DNA from: Betaproteobacteria bacterium
GTDB lineage: Bacteria > Pseudomonadota > Gammaproteobacteria > Burkholderiales > Burkholderiaceae_C
NCBI GenBank assembly: GCA_947453725.1
Contig: CANGHH010000001.1
Span: forward strand, 248,001 to 312,000
Reading direction: 5' to 3'
Length of the DNA: 64,000 nucleotides
The notes beneath the pieces are model-generated. The model did not search any database, was not told the DNA's origin, and worked only from the letters and a program-made list of their open reading frames with translations. Shown piece after piece: positions 20,345 through 29,061 of the stretch (positions within the stretch are counted from its first letter, which is position 1; each line of letters starts with the position of its first letter). Position numbers and translations under genes: made by a program.

Positions 20345-21847
20345 ATGCACCTGGATTCCACCCCGGCCTTCGAAAACCCGGTCGTCCACCCCGTCGCGCA
20401 CCGGGACCTGGCGGGCATCGCGGCCCGCCTGGCGGCGCTGAGCTTGTCGGCCAAGCTGTACGCGCTGCTGATGCTCGCCGCGCTGCCGCTGACCGGCTTG
20501 TCGGCCTACCAGGCCTTCAGCGGCTGGCACAACTCGCGCGCCATCGCCGAGGAATTTCCGCGCTACCTGCTGGCCATGCAGCGTGAGGCGCAGTTCAAGA
20601 CCTTTGTCGACGGGGTGGCCGACGCGGTGGACTCCGGCTCGCTGAGCGACAAGGCGGCCAAGGCGGCGCAGGAGGCGGCCCGCCTGTCGCAAGCCCTGCA
20701 GGCCCTGCAGACGCAGGACGGCGCCACGGTCCCGGACCTCGACGCGGTCGCGGCTGCGGTGGCCCGGAGCCGTGAGCTGCCGGCCCTGCTGCCGCTGCGC
20801 CAACCGATTCAGCGCGCGCAGGCACGGATTGCCGAGCAGGCGCAGGCCCACCGCAGTCTGCTGGATGGCGTCGTCACGGGCTCGATCACCGCCGCCCGCC
20901 GCGATGCCCTCATCGCCTTCGCCGTGACCCTGCTGACCATGGGCACGGCGCTGTGGGTCGGGCGGCGGCAGATCGCCAGCATCCTGGGCGTGGTCCAGCA
21001 GGTGCGGGCTGCCGCCAACAGCATCGCGCTGGAGGCGCAGCGCCTGGCGCAGGAGGCCAGCCAGGCGCGGGCGCGCGCCGAACACGAGGCCGGCGAACTC
21101 GACGCCCTGGCCGCGACGATGAGCGGCATGGTCGACGACATTGCCGACGTCTCGGTGCATGCCCAGGCCACGGCCTCGGCGGCCGACCAGACGCGCCGGG
21201 TGGCCCGGCAGGCCGACCAGAACATGCAGGCCTCGGCCGACAGCCAGACCGGCCTGGCCAGCCGGGTCGACGAGTCGACCGCCGCGATACGCGTGCTCAG
21301 CCTGGCCATCGGCTCGATCGGCGAGATCACCGGGGCGATCCGCCAGATCGCCCACCAGACCAACCTGCTGGCCATCAACGCCAGCATCGAAGCCGCCCGC
21401 GCCGGAACCCAGGGCAAGGGCTTCGCGGTCGTGGCCACCGAGGTCCGCCACCTGGCCGAACGCACGTCGACCAGCACCGACGACATCAAGCAGCGGGTGG
21501 ACACCGTCGAAGGCGACGCCGAGCGGGCCGTCAAGGCCATCGCCACGGTCAACGAGGTGTCGCGCGAAATCGGCCGCAGCACGACGGCCACCTCGGCCAT
21601 CCTGCGCGAGATCCTGGGCGCCGCCGAGAACCTCAACGGGCTGGCCGCCAAGATTGCGAGTACCGCGTCGCAGCAGAACCAGTCGGCGCGCAAGGTGGCC
21701 GACAACATGCGCCAGATCCAGGACCTGATCCGCGACAACGGCCAGGGCATCGAGGCCGTCACGCACAGTTCGGGCAACCTGGTGCAGACGGCGCAAGCGC
21801 TGCAGAACCAGGTGGCCTTGCTGGCCGGCGATCGGACCACGGCCTGA
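20345..21847 (+). CDS. Methyl-accepting chemotaxis protein-like receptor
   Basis: A 500-residue inner-membrane receptor. A first membrane segment lies at about residues 38-58 ([20 protein letters not shown]), then a periplasmic helical domain, then a second segment at about 187-206. The long cytoplasmic coiled coil contains the hairpin tip of the MCP signalling domain: [20 protein letters not shown] and [19 protein letters not shown]. No HAMP domain is obvious between the second membrane segment and the coiled coil. Its place after the porin and PstS-like genes suggests it senses the ligand of the binding protein. Confidence 0.87.
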   Translation: MHLDSTPAFENPVVHPVAHRDLAGIAARLAALSLSAKLYALLMLAALPLTGLSAYQAFSGWHNSRAIAEEFPRYLLAMQREAQFKTFVDGVADAVDSGSLSDKAAKAAQEAARLSQALQALQTQDGATVPDLDAVAAAVARSRELPALLPLRQPIQRAQARIAEQAQAHRSLLDGVVTGSITAARRDALIAFAVTLLTMGTALWVGRRQIASILGVVQQVRAAANSIALEAQRLAQEASQARARAEHEAGELDALAATMSGMVDDIADVSVHAQATASAADQTRRVARQADQNMQASADSQTGLASRVDESTAAIRVLSLAIGSIGEITGAIRQIAHQTNLLAINASIEAARAGTQGKGFAVVATEVRHLAERTSTSTDDIKQRVDTVEGDAERAVKAIATVNEVSREIGRSTTATSAILREILGAAENLNGLAAKIASTASQQNQSARKVADNMRQIQDLIRDNGQGIEAVTHSSGNLVQTAQALQNQVALLAGDRTTA

Positions 21848-21872
21848 GCCTCAGCCCGGGCCGGCGGCCGCG

Positions 21873-23375
21873 TCAGACCGGCTCGGGCGGCCGGCGCGCC
21901 AGCATCTCGGGGATCAGCGCCTCGTAGCCGGCGGCCGCGCGCAGCAGGGCGGCTTCACCCAGCGGCTGGCCGATCAGCTGCAAGCCCATCGGCCAGCGCC
22001 CGCTGGCGTCGAAGCCGGCCGGGACGCTGATCGCCGGCAGCCCGGCGAAGGTCGCGTAGAGCGTGCATTCCATCCAGCGGTGGTAGGTGTCCATCGCCCG
22101 GCCGGCCACGCTGCGCGGCCAGCTCAGGTCCAGGCTGAAGGGCCAGCACTGCGCCACGGGCAGGGCCAGCACGTCGTAACGCTGCAGCAGGCCCAGCATG
22201 TGCTGCAGGTAGGCCGTGCGCACGCCGCTGGCCTGCATGAAGCTGGCGAAGTCCAGGCCCTGCGCGCTGTCGTATTCCCACAGCGCTTCGGGCTTGATCT
22301 GGGCCCGCGCCGTCGGGCTGGTCAGCACCGCCGCCACGCCCTGCGCGTTCAGCGCGCGGCGCCAGACCAGCCAGGCGTCCCACAGCGCCGGTGCCGAGAA
22401 ACCCAGCGCCGTGGGCTCGACCTGCGCGCCGGCGCCGGCCATGCGCTGCAGGGCGCTCTCGCAGACGCCGAGGATGCCGTCCTCGACCGCCAGATGCCCG
22501 CCCAGGTCGCCCAGCCAGCCGATGCGCAGGCCCTGCAGGCCGCACTCGGCCGCGTCGGCGCCGGGCGTGAAATCGACGCCGGTCTGGGCCAGCGACAGCG
22601 GCGCGCGCGCGTCGAAGCCGGCCTGCACGTTCAGCAGCCCGGCGACGTCGCGCACGCTGCGGCCCAGCGGGCCGTCGGTGCCGAGCTGGCTGACCCACAC
22701 ATCGCCCTTGGGCCAGCCCGGCACGCGGCCCTGGCTGGGGCGCAGGCCGAAGACCTGGTTCCAGCCGGCGGGGTTGCGCAGGCTGCCCATGAAGTCGCTG
22801 CCGTCGGCCACCGCCAGCAGCCGCTGGGCCAGCGCGACGCAGGCCCCGCCGCTGCTGCCGCCGGCCACCACGCTGCGGTCCCAGGCATTCGGCGTGGTGC
22901 CGAAGACCGGGTTGTAGGTGTGCGAGCCCATCGCGAACTCGGGCACATTGGTCTTGCCGATGACGATGCAGCCGGCCGCCTTCATGCGCGCCACGTAGAT
23001 GCTGTCGTGCTGCGCCACGGCGTTCGCCAGCAGCGGGCTGCCCCAGGTGGTCGGCAGCCCGGCGGCGTTGCCGGTGTCCTTGATGGCCTGCGGGACGCCG
23101 TGCAGCCAGCCGCGCGATCCCGCCGCATCGGCACCGCGTGCCAGCTCGGCGTCGCGCGCGTCGGCCTGTCGCAGCAGCGCTTCACTGTCGACGCGGCTGA
23201 CGATCGCGGTGAAGTGCGGGTTCAGGCGGTCGACGCGGGCCAGCGTGGCCTGCATCACCTCGCGGCAAGACAGCTGCCGCGCGTGGATGGCGCGCGACAG
23301 CGCCGTGGCGTCGAGGTCGGTGATCGGGTCGCTGTTCGGGTTGCTGACGGTGTCGGGCTGCATCGGGGCTTTCAT
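21873..23375 (-). CDS. Amidase-signature family hydrolase
   Basis: A 500-residue amidase of the amidase-signature (AS) family, hydrolysing C-N bonds with a Ser-cisSer-Lys triad. The Lys is in GVPQAIKDTG, the nucleophile region is VAGGSSGGACVALAQ, and the cis-Ser region is VADGSDFMGSLRNPA. The last differs from the common GTDxGGSxRxPA by having FMGSLRNPA, a variant known in this family. The start could also be the Met at 23363. It lies four bases downstream of a second amidase gene on the same strand. Substrate cannot be told from the sequence. Confidence 0.88.
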   Translation of the reverse strand: MKAPMQPDTVSNPNSDPITDLDATALSRAIHARQLSCREVMQATLARVDRLNPHFTAIVSRVDSEALLRQADARDAELARGADAAGSRGWLHGVPQAIKDTGNAAGLPTTWGSPLLANAVAQHDSIYVARMKAAGCIVIGKTNVPEFAMGSHTYNPVFGTTPNAWDRSVVAGGSSGGACVALAQRLLAVADGSDFMGSLRNPAGWNQVFGLRPSQGRVPGWPKGDVWVSQLGTDGPLGRSVRDVAGLLNVQAGFDARAPLSLAQTGVDFTPGADAAECGLQGLRIGWLGDLGGHLAVEDGILGVCESALQRMAGAGAQVEPTALGFSAPALWDAWLVWRRALNAQGVAAVLTSPTARAQIKPEALWEYDSAQGLDFASFMQASGVRTAYLQHMLGLLQRYDVLALPVAQCWPFSLDLSWPRSVAGRAMDTYHRWMECTLYATFAGLPAISVPAGFDASGRWPMGLQLIGQPLGEAALLRAAAGYEALIPEMLARRPPEPV

Positions 23376-23379
23376 CGGG

Positions 23380-24783
23380 TCAAGGCAGCCGGGGGCGCGG
23401 GATCGGCAGCACGCTTTCCAGGGCCCGCGCGGCGCGCAGCACCAGCGCGTCGCCGAACATCGGGCCGACGATCTGCAGGCCGATCGGCAGGCCGGCGGCG
23501 GTCAGTCCGCAGGGGATGCTGCAGGCCGGCTGCTGGGTCAGGTTGAAGGGGTAGCTGAAGGGCGTCCAGCCCAGCATGTTGTCGGGGTTCAGCGCGCTCT
23601 GGCCGGCAGGCTTCGCGTCGAAAGCCGGCACCGCGACCGCCGGCGTGACCAGCAGGTCGTGGCGCTGCATGAATTGCCGCATGTGGGAACCCAGGGCGCC
23701 GCGGCGCAGGTGGAGCTGTGCGACCTCCAGCGCCGTGAGCCGGGCGCCGAGCTGCGCTTCGGCGCGGAAGTCGGGGTCGACCAGGGCCTGCTGCTCGGCG
23801 TTCAGGCCGTTCCACAGCGTCCAGGCGCCCAGGAACCAGAGGCCGCAGGTGATGTCCAGCGGGTCGTCGAAGCCGGGGTCCACCGCTTCGACCTGGGCGC
23901 CCAGATCGACCAGCTTGCGCACCGCCTGCGCGCAGGCCACGGCCACTTCGGGGTCCACATTCGTCGCGTAGCCCAGCGTCGGCGACCAGGCGACGCGCAG
24001 GTTGCGGATGCCGTCGTCCAGTCCCGCCGTGTAGTCGCGGGCCTCGGGCGGCAGCGATGTCCAGTCGCGCGCGTCGGGCCGCGTCATCACGTTCATCATC
24101 AGCGCGGCATCGGCCACGCTCATCGTGTGCGGACCGAGGTGGGCGACGCTGCCGAAGGGCGACAGCGGGTAAGCCGGTACGCGGCCGAAGCTGGGCTTGA
24201 GCCCGAAGTTGCCGCAGAAGGCCGCCGGGATGCGCACGCTGCCGGCGCCGTCGGTGCCCACCGACAGCGGTCCCATGCCGGCTGCGACGGCGGCGGCGGT
24301 GCCGCCCGACGAGCCGCCCGGCGTCTTGCTCGGGTCCCAGGGGTTGCGCGTGATGCCGTTGCGCGGCGAATTGGTCTCGCCCTTGCAGCCGAACTCGGGT
24401 GTCGCGGTCTTGCCCAGCAGCACCGCGCCGGCCTCGCGCAGCCGGGCCGTGACCGGCGCGTCGACGTCCCAGGCCTGCGCGGCGTCGACCGTGAGGCTGC
24501 CGCGCAGCGTCGGCATGCCGCGGGTCAGGATCAGGTCCTTGATCGAGGTCGGCACGCCGTCGAGCGCGCCCAGCGGCGCGCCGCGCTGCCAGCGCGCTTC
24601 GCTGGCCCGGGCGCTGGCCAGCGCTTCGTCGGCGGCGACGTGGACGAAGGCGCGCAACTGGGGGTTGTGGCGCGCGATCCGGGACAGCGCCGCCTCGGTG
24701 GCTGCGACGGGCGAGGCCTGCCCGGTGCGGTACAGGGCCAGCAGTTCGGTGGCCGTGCAATCGGCCAGGTCGGTGGGCTTCAT
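23380..24783 (-). CDS. Amidase-signature family hydrolase
   Basis: A 467-residue amidase of the same AS family, with catalytic Lys in GVPTSIKDLILTRG, the Ser loop SKTPGGSSGGTAAAVAAGMG, and the canonical GTDGAGSVRIPAAFCGNFG. The protein is closer to the GatA/AmdA type than its downstream neighbour but lacks any GatB/GatC partner, so an indole-acetamide or other small-amide hydrolase is likelier than tRNA amidotransferase. The start at 24783 (MKPTDLADCTATELLALY) fits family length. The two amidases are divergent paralogues in one operon. Confidence 0.9.
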   Translation of the reverse strand: MKPTDLADCTATELLALYRTGQASPVAATEAALSRIARHNPQLRAFVHVAADEALASARASEARWQRGAPLGALDGVPTSIKDLILTRGMPTLRGSLTVDAAQAWDVDAPVTARLREAGAVLLGKTATPEFGCKGETNSPRNGITRNPWDPSKTPGGSSGGTAAAVAAGMGPLSVGTDGAGSVRIPAAFCGNFGLKPSFGRVPAYPLSPFGSVAHLGPHTMSVADAALMMNVMTRPDARDWTSLPPEARDYTAGLDDGIRNLRVAWSPTLGYATNVDPEVAVACAQAVRKLVDLGAQVEAVDPGFDDPLDITCGLWFLGAWTLWNGLNAEQQALVDPDFRAEAQLGARLTALEVAQLHLRRGALGSHMRQFMQRHDLLVTPAVAVPAFDAKPAGQSALNPDNMLGWTPFSYPFNLTQQPACSIPCGLTAAGLPIGLQIVGPMFGDALVLRAARALESVLPIPRPRLP

Positions 24784-24929
24784 CGGGTCTCCGTGGGGCT
24801 GAGCGGATGATGAAGCGTAAACCGCATCGCGGACCACCGGAAAGCGGCCGGTTCTGCTCGAAGCACCCTGCAAAAGGCGGCGCCGCGCTTGCGGCATCAT
24901 CAGGCGCAAACCCCCCCGGACCCGACCCG

Positions 24930-25223
24930 ATGTTCCTCAAGAAGCCCGCCGCCGACCCTCACCAGGCCGCTTACCGCGACCGCTACAAGAGCGTGCGCTA
25001 CCGGCCGGTGTCCAAGCGCCGGCGGCTGCTGATCGTGCTGCTGGCCTTGGCCACGGCGGCGACCTTGCTGCTCTACATCCTGGGTCGGCGCGGCGCCATC
25101 CTCAGCGGCAAACCGCCGGTGCCGGCCGATGTCGCGGCCTGCAAGGGCGGCCACACCACCGGATGCGTCGGTGGCCTGGCGACGGTGATCATGACGCCAG
25201 CGCCGGCCGCGTCTGCCCGCTGA
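24930..25223 (+). CDS. Small membrane protein of unknown function
   Basis: A 97-residue protein with one predicted transmembrane segment at about residues 34-52 (LLIVLLALATAATLLLYIL) after a strongly basic stretch (SKRRR), so the N-terminus should face the cytoplasm. The short external part contains two Cys (ACKGGHTTGC) that could form a disulfide. I do not recognise the family. It is divergent from the amidase operon across 146 bp and is not clearly linked to any neighbour. Confidence 0.6.
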   Translation: MFLKKPAADPHQAAYRDRYKSVRYRPVSKRRRLLIVLLALATAATLLLYILGRRGAILSGKPPVPADVAACKGGHTTGCVGGLATVIMTPAPAASAR

Positions 25224-25325
25224 GGGTCAAGCCGCTTGGCGGCGCTTCACCGAACAGCCGACGTCACCAGCATCGCGGTCCGCAAAGCCGCTGCGCCAGC
25301 GGTCAGCGGAACGCCAGGGCCGCGA

Positions 25326-26216
25326 TCAGCGGCCGCGTCCCGGCAGCTTCAGCACCACCAGCGCCGCCCCGCCCAGCACCAGCGCGAAGCCCAGCCAGTC
25401 GGTGGCGCCGGGGCGGTCGCCGACCAGCAGCATCGCGCCCAGCACGCCGACGACGGGCACGGCCAGCACCGCCAGGGAGGCGGCGGTCGCGCTGGCGCTG
25501 GCCAGCAGCCGGTACCACAGCACATAGGCCAACGCGGTGGCGATCAGCACGTGGTAGACCATCGCCAGCCCGACGCGCAGCGGCCAGACCGCCGGCACCG
25601 CTTCGCCGATGGCCCGCGAGATCAGCAGCCCCACCACCGAACCCAGGCCCAGCTGCCAGGCGGTGACCACGATGCGGTCGCCCTGCGGCGGCCAGCGCTT
25701 GGCCAGCACCGTGCCGCTGGCCCAGGCGAAAGCCGCGAGCAGCGGCAGCAGCAGGCCGCGCGCCTGCGTCGCCGACAGGCCGCCGTGCAGCGCGGTGTCG
25801 AGCAGCGGTTCGGCCAGCACCGCCACGCCCAGGCCGCCCAGCACCAGCGCCCAGCCGCCGCGCCGGCCCGGCCGCTCGCCGAGGAAGACCCAGGCCAGCG
25901 CGGCGGCCATCAGCGGTGTGGTGAAGGTCAGCACCGCGGCGCGCGAGGTGCTGGTGCTGAGTTGCGCGAAGGCGGTCGCGAAGTTGAAGACCATCACCGT
26001 GGTGCAGGCGCCCATCGCGATGCCCGGCCAGGCCGCGCGCTCGGGCCACAGGGCCTTGCGCTGCGTGGCGGCCAGCGCAAGGAGCAGCAGCGCGCCGCCG
26101 CCCAGCCCCAGCCCGCGCAGCGCGAAGGGCGGGATCACAGCCAGCATGATCTTCACCGCCGGCCAGTTGCCGCCCCAGGCCAGGGCCAGCAGCACGGGGA
26201 TCAGGCGCAGCGGCAT
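25326..26216 (-). CDS. EamA-family (DMT) transporter
   Basis: A 296-residue inner-membrane protein with about ten hydrophobic segments in two EamA repeats. The first opens LIPVLLALAWGGNWPAVKIM. The second begins LLLPLLAAFAWASGTVLAKR. Proteins of this drug/metabolite transporter group export amino acids, nucleosides or toxic metabolites. Substrate is unknown. It precedes nothing obvious on the same strand; the broken MlrC gene lies 34 bp upstream, also on the minus strand, so the two may once have been one operon. Confidence 0.88.
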   Translation of the reverse strand: MPLRLIPVLLALAWGGNWPAVKIMLAVIPPFALRGLGLGGGALLLLALAATQRKALWPERAAWPGIAMGACTTVMVFNFATAFAQLSTSTSRAAVLTFTTPLMAAALAWVFLGERPGRRGGWALVLGGLGVAVLAEPLLDTALHGGLSATQARGLLLPLLAAFAWASGTVLAKRWPPQGDRIVVTAWQLGLGSVVGLLISRAIGEAVPAVWPLRVGLAMVYHVLIATALAYVLWYRLLASASATAASLAVLAVPVVGVLGAMLLVGDRPGATDWLGFALVLGGAALVVLKLPGRGR

Positions 26217-26250
26217 CGGGGCCCGTTGATGGCGCGGTCGAGGCCGACGG

Positions 26251-26791
26251 TCACGGCCGTCGGCGGATGGTGGCCGGCAGCCGCGTCCACGGCAGATCGC
26301 CGGGGTCGGCGGCCATCGAGCCGGCGGCCTTGGCCACCAGGATGGCGCTGGCGTGGGGCTGGAAATCGGCGCGGAAATGGTTGCTGCTCTTGACCACGAC
26401 GATGCGCATCTGCTCGGTGTGGATCCCGACCATGCGCAGCAGTTCGCGGTCCAGCAGCTGCTTCTTCCCGCTGACCACGGCGACCCGGATGCCGTCGATC
26501 TCCAGGCAGGCGCTGGGTCCCAGGTTCACGGTCAGGCCGCGCATCATCGGCCCGGTCAAGGTGCAGCGGCCGTCGCTGAGGGCCAGCACCTTGCAGCGCC
26601 CGCAGCCAGCAGCGCGTGCAGCATGCCGGTGGTGTTGCTGTCGCCGCCAGGGTTGTCCTGGGTGTCGGCGATGACGACCGGCTTGGACGCCGCTTCGGCC
26701 AGCGCCAGCGCCTGGGTGACGGCTTCTCGGCCCGGCTGGGCGCGAAGGTGTTGGTCTCGTGCCGGTAACCGGCGATCAGGATGCGGGGCAT
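26251..26791 (-). pseudogene. MlrC (M81-family metallopeptidase-like) gene, broken by two internal deletions
   Basis: Three pieces of an MlrC-type protein appear in order on the minus strand but in different frames. The N-terminus is MPRILIAGYRHETNTFAPS from the ATG at 26791. Next, in a second frame, comes ALALAEAASKPVVIADTQDN then PGGDSNTTGMLHALLAAGA. Last, from about 26590, comes VLALSDGRCTLTGPMM through KSSNHFRADFQPHASAILVAK to a stop at 26251. MlrC proteins are about 490 residues, while less than half is left, with the metal-binding N-terminal domain mostly gone. I see this as two out-of-frame deletions. Confidence 0.72.
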
Positions 26792-26913
26792 GGCGGGCAG
26801 GGCGGGGGCGGCGCAGCACAAAGTGTGCAGGGTGTCGGGAGCATAGCCTCGGCCCGCGGCGCGATGAGTCGCGGTGCGGCCGCCGACCCGTCACGGTCTC
26901 GAAAGACCCCGCC

Positions 26914-26942
26914 AGGACAAATATTGCCTAGGCAGTTATATT
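26914..26942 (+). promoter_or_regulatory. marR promoter with palindromic operator in the spacer
   Basis: AGGACA (26914-26919) and TATATT (26937-26942) are separated by exactly 17 bases and make a plausible sigma-70 promoter. Inside the spacer lies the perfect 10-bp palindrome TGCCTAGGCA (26925-26934). MarR proteins usually repress their own promoter from such a position, so this is the likely operator for the regulator and the efflux genes behind it. Confidence 0.55.
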
Positions 26943-26971
26943 GGCGCCTCCGGATAAACCCTGATCCCGCC

Positions 26972-27469
26972 TTGGCCCATCCCGCACCGCCTGCCAACTT
27001 CTATGCCGCCAGCGACTACGCCAGCAGCGAGAGCGTGGGCTACCTGATGAAGCGCGCTGTCGCTTCCATCGTCGGCCAGGCCGACCGGCGGCTGGAAGCG
27101 CATGGCCTGACCAACGCGCAGTGGGGCCCGCTGCTGGTGCTGCAGAAAGCCGGCCCGCTGCCGGTGGCCGAGCTGGCGCGCCGGCTGTTCATCGACGCCG
27201 GGGCGATGACCCGGATGCTCGACCGGCTCGAAAGAAAGCAGCTCTGCAGGCGCGTGCGTTCGACCGACGACCGGCGCGTGGTGCAGGTCGAACTGACGCC
27301 ACAGGGCGCTGCCGCCATCACCGAAGTGCCGGCCGTGCTGGTCGAGGTGCTGAACGCCCACCTGGCCGGCTTCTCGAAGACCGAATGGCTGGCGCTGAAG
27401 GGCTATCTGCAGCGCCTGGTCGAGACCGGCGAAGCGCTGCGGCTGGCCGAGCTGAAGCCGCCGGCCTGA
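26972..27469 (+). CDS. MarR-family regulator of the efflux operon
   Basis: A 165-residue winged-helix regulator if started at the TTG at 26972; the first ATG in frame is 27048 and would cut into the dimerisation helix (YLMKRAVASIVGQADRRLEA). The DNA-binding part is clear: PLPVAELARRLFIDAGAMTRMLDRLERKQLCRR, then the wing RSTDDRRVVQVELTPQG. MarR proteins are repressors released by phenolic or drug-like ligands. It is followed after 26 bp by the three genes of a tripartite pump, as in emrR-emrAB. Confidence 0.85.
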   Translation: MAHPAPPANFYAASDYASSESVGYLMKRAVASIVGQADRRLEAHGLTNAQWGPLLVLQKAGPLPVAELARRLFIDAGAMTRMLDRLERKQLCRRVRSTDDRRVVQVELTPQGAAAITEVPAVLVEVLNAHLAGFSKTEWLALKGYLQRLVETGEALRLAELKPPA

Positions 27470-27495
27470 ACCGCCAACCTGATTCGCAACCCACC

Positions 27496-29022
27496 ATGAC
27501 GATGCCCGATCACTTGCCCGAGCCGCTGCAGCCCATCCCGACCCAACCCGCATCGCCCCGCGCCGCGGTGCCCGCCTGGGCCATGCTCGCCCTGGCGCTG
27601 GCTTCCAGCGCCGTGCTGACCCTGGGCGGCTGTGCCAGCAGCGCGGGCATCGCGCCGGGCGCGGCGATGCTGGCGCCGGCCGCCGTCGGCCTGGCCACGT
27701 CGGACAAGGTGCCGGTCATCGCCGCCGACTGGTGGCGCGCCAGCGGCGACGCCCAGTTCAGCGCGCTGATCGAGCGCGCGCTGGCCGGCAACCCCGGCCT
27801 GCGCGGCGCGCAAACCCGCGTCGAACGCGCCCAGGCGCTGGCCGCCCAGGTGCAGGCCGATGAAGGCTTGCAGGTCAACGCCGTGGCCGACCTGACGCGT
27901 CAGCGCTTCAGCGCCACCAGCATCTACCCGCCGCCGCTGGGCGGCTCGATCCGTACGCTGGCCAATGCCCAGGTCGGCGCGGGCTGGGAATTCGACTTCT
28001 TCGGCCGCAACCGCGCTGCGCTGGCCGCTGCGCTGGGTGCCGGCCGAGCCGCCGAGGCCGAGGTGCAGGCCGCGCGCCAGGTGCTGGCCAGCAACGTGGC
28101 GCGCAGCTACGGTCAGCTGGCGCGCCTGTTCGAGCAGCGCGCCATCGCCGAGCGCGCGCTGCAGCAGCGCGAGGAACTGCTGGGCCTGATCCGCCAGCGC
28201 GTGCAGGCCGGGCTGGACACCACGGTGGAACTGCGCCAGGGTGAAGGCGCCGTGCCCGAAACCCGGCAGCAGATCGAACAGCTCGACGAGCAGATCACGC
28301 TGACCCGCCACGCGCTGGCCGCGCTGACGGCGCAGCCGCCGCAGGCGCTGGACAGTCTGGTCGTGGCGCCGGGGAGCGCCCGGCTGCCGGGCGATGCGAT
28401 GACCCTGCCGACCAGCCTGCCGGCCGACCTGCTGGGCCGCCGCGCCGACATCACGGCCGCGCGCTGGCGCATCGAGGCCGCCGGCAGCGAGGTGGCCAGC
28501 GCGAAGGCGGCCTTCTACCCGAACATCAACCTGACGGCTTTCGCCGGTCTGGCCAGCATCGGTCTGGACAAGCTGATCAACGCCGGCAGCGAGCAATACG
28601 GCGCCGGCCCGGCGATCCGCCTGCCGATCTTCGACGCCGGCCGGCTGCGCGCCCGGCTGCGCGGCAAGACCGCCGACCTCGACGCCGCGATCGAAAGCTA
28701 CAACGCCGCCGTGCTCGACGCCGTCCATGAGGCGGCCGACCCGATCGGTTCGCTGCGCGCCATCGGCTTGCAGCAGCGTGAACAGGCCCAGGCCCAGGCC
28801 GCCGCCGAGTCGGCCTACGACCTGGCCACGCAGCGCTACCGCGCCGGTCTGTCGACCTTCCTGGTGGTGCTGAACACCGAAGCCGGCGTGCTGAACCAGC
28901 GTCGACTGGCCGCCGACCTGAAGGCCCGCGCCTGGGACGCGCAGATCGCCCTGATCCGCGCGCTGGGCGGCGGCTATGCCGGGCCGGCCGATGCCCCCGC
29001 GCTGGCGCTGACTGCGCGCTGA
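27496..29022 (+). CDS. Outer-membrane efflux lipoprotein (NodT/OprM type)
   Basis: A 508-residue outer-membrane factor of the TolC superfamily. A hydrophobic stretch ends in the lipobox LGGC at about residue 42, so it is lipid-anchored. The family core starts ADWWRASGDAQFSALIERAL. Two similar long helical repeats follow, with the landmark segments WEFDFFGRNRAAL, DLLGRRADITAARWRIEAA and FYPNINLTAFAGL. It forms the trimeric exit duct for the EmrA/EmrB pump encoded downstream, 39 bp away. Confidence 0.92.
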   Translation: MTMPDHLPEPLQPIPTQPASPRAAVPAWAMLALALASSAVLTLGGCASSAGIAPGAAMLAPAAVGLATSDKVPVIAADWWRASGDAQFSALIERALAGNPGLRGAQTRVERAQALAAQVQADEGLQVNAVADLTRQRFSATSIYPPPLGGSIRTLANAQVGAGWEFDFFGRNRAALAAALGAGRAAEAEVQAARQVLASNVARSYGQLARLFEQRAIAERALQQREELLGLIRQRVQAGLDTTVELRQGEGAVPETRQQIEQLDEQITLTRHALAALTAQPPQALDSLVVAPGSARLPGDAMTLPTSLPADLLGRRADITAARWRIEAAGSEVASAKAAFYPNINLTAFAGLASIGLDKLINAGSEQYGAGPAIRLPIFDAGRLRARLRGKTADLDAAIESYNAAVLDAVHEAADPIGSLRAIGLQQREQAQAQAAAESAYDLATQRYRAGLSTFLVVLNTEAGVLNQRRLAADLKARAWDAQIALIRALGGGYAGPADAPALALTAR

Positions 29023-29061
29023 TCGGCACCCGAACACCGAACCGAATTCCGGAGTACCCGC

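Noticed and set aside
25224..25325. A possible small gene or RNA in the gap between the small membrane protein and the EamA gene
   Set aside because: No start with a ribosome-binding site, no strong hairpin with a T-run; I see nothing supportable.
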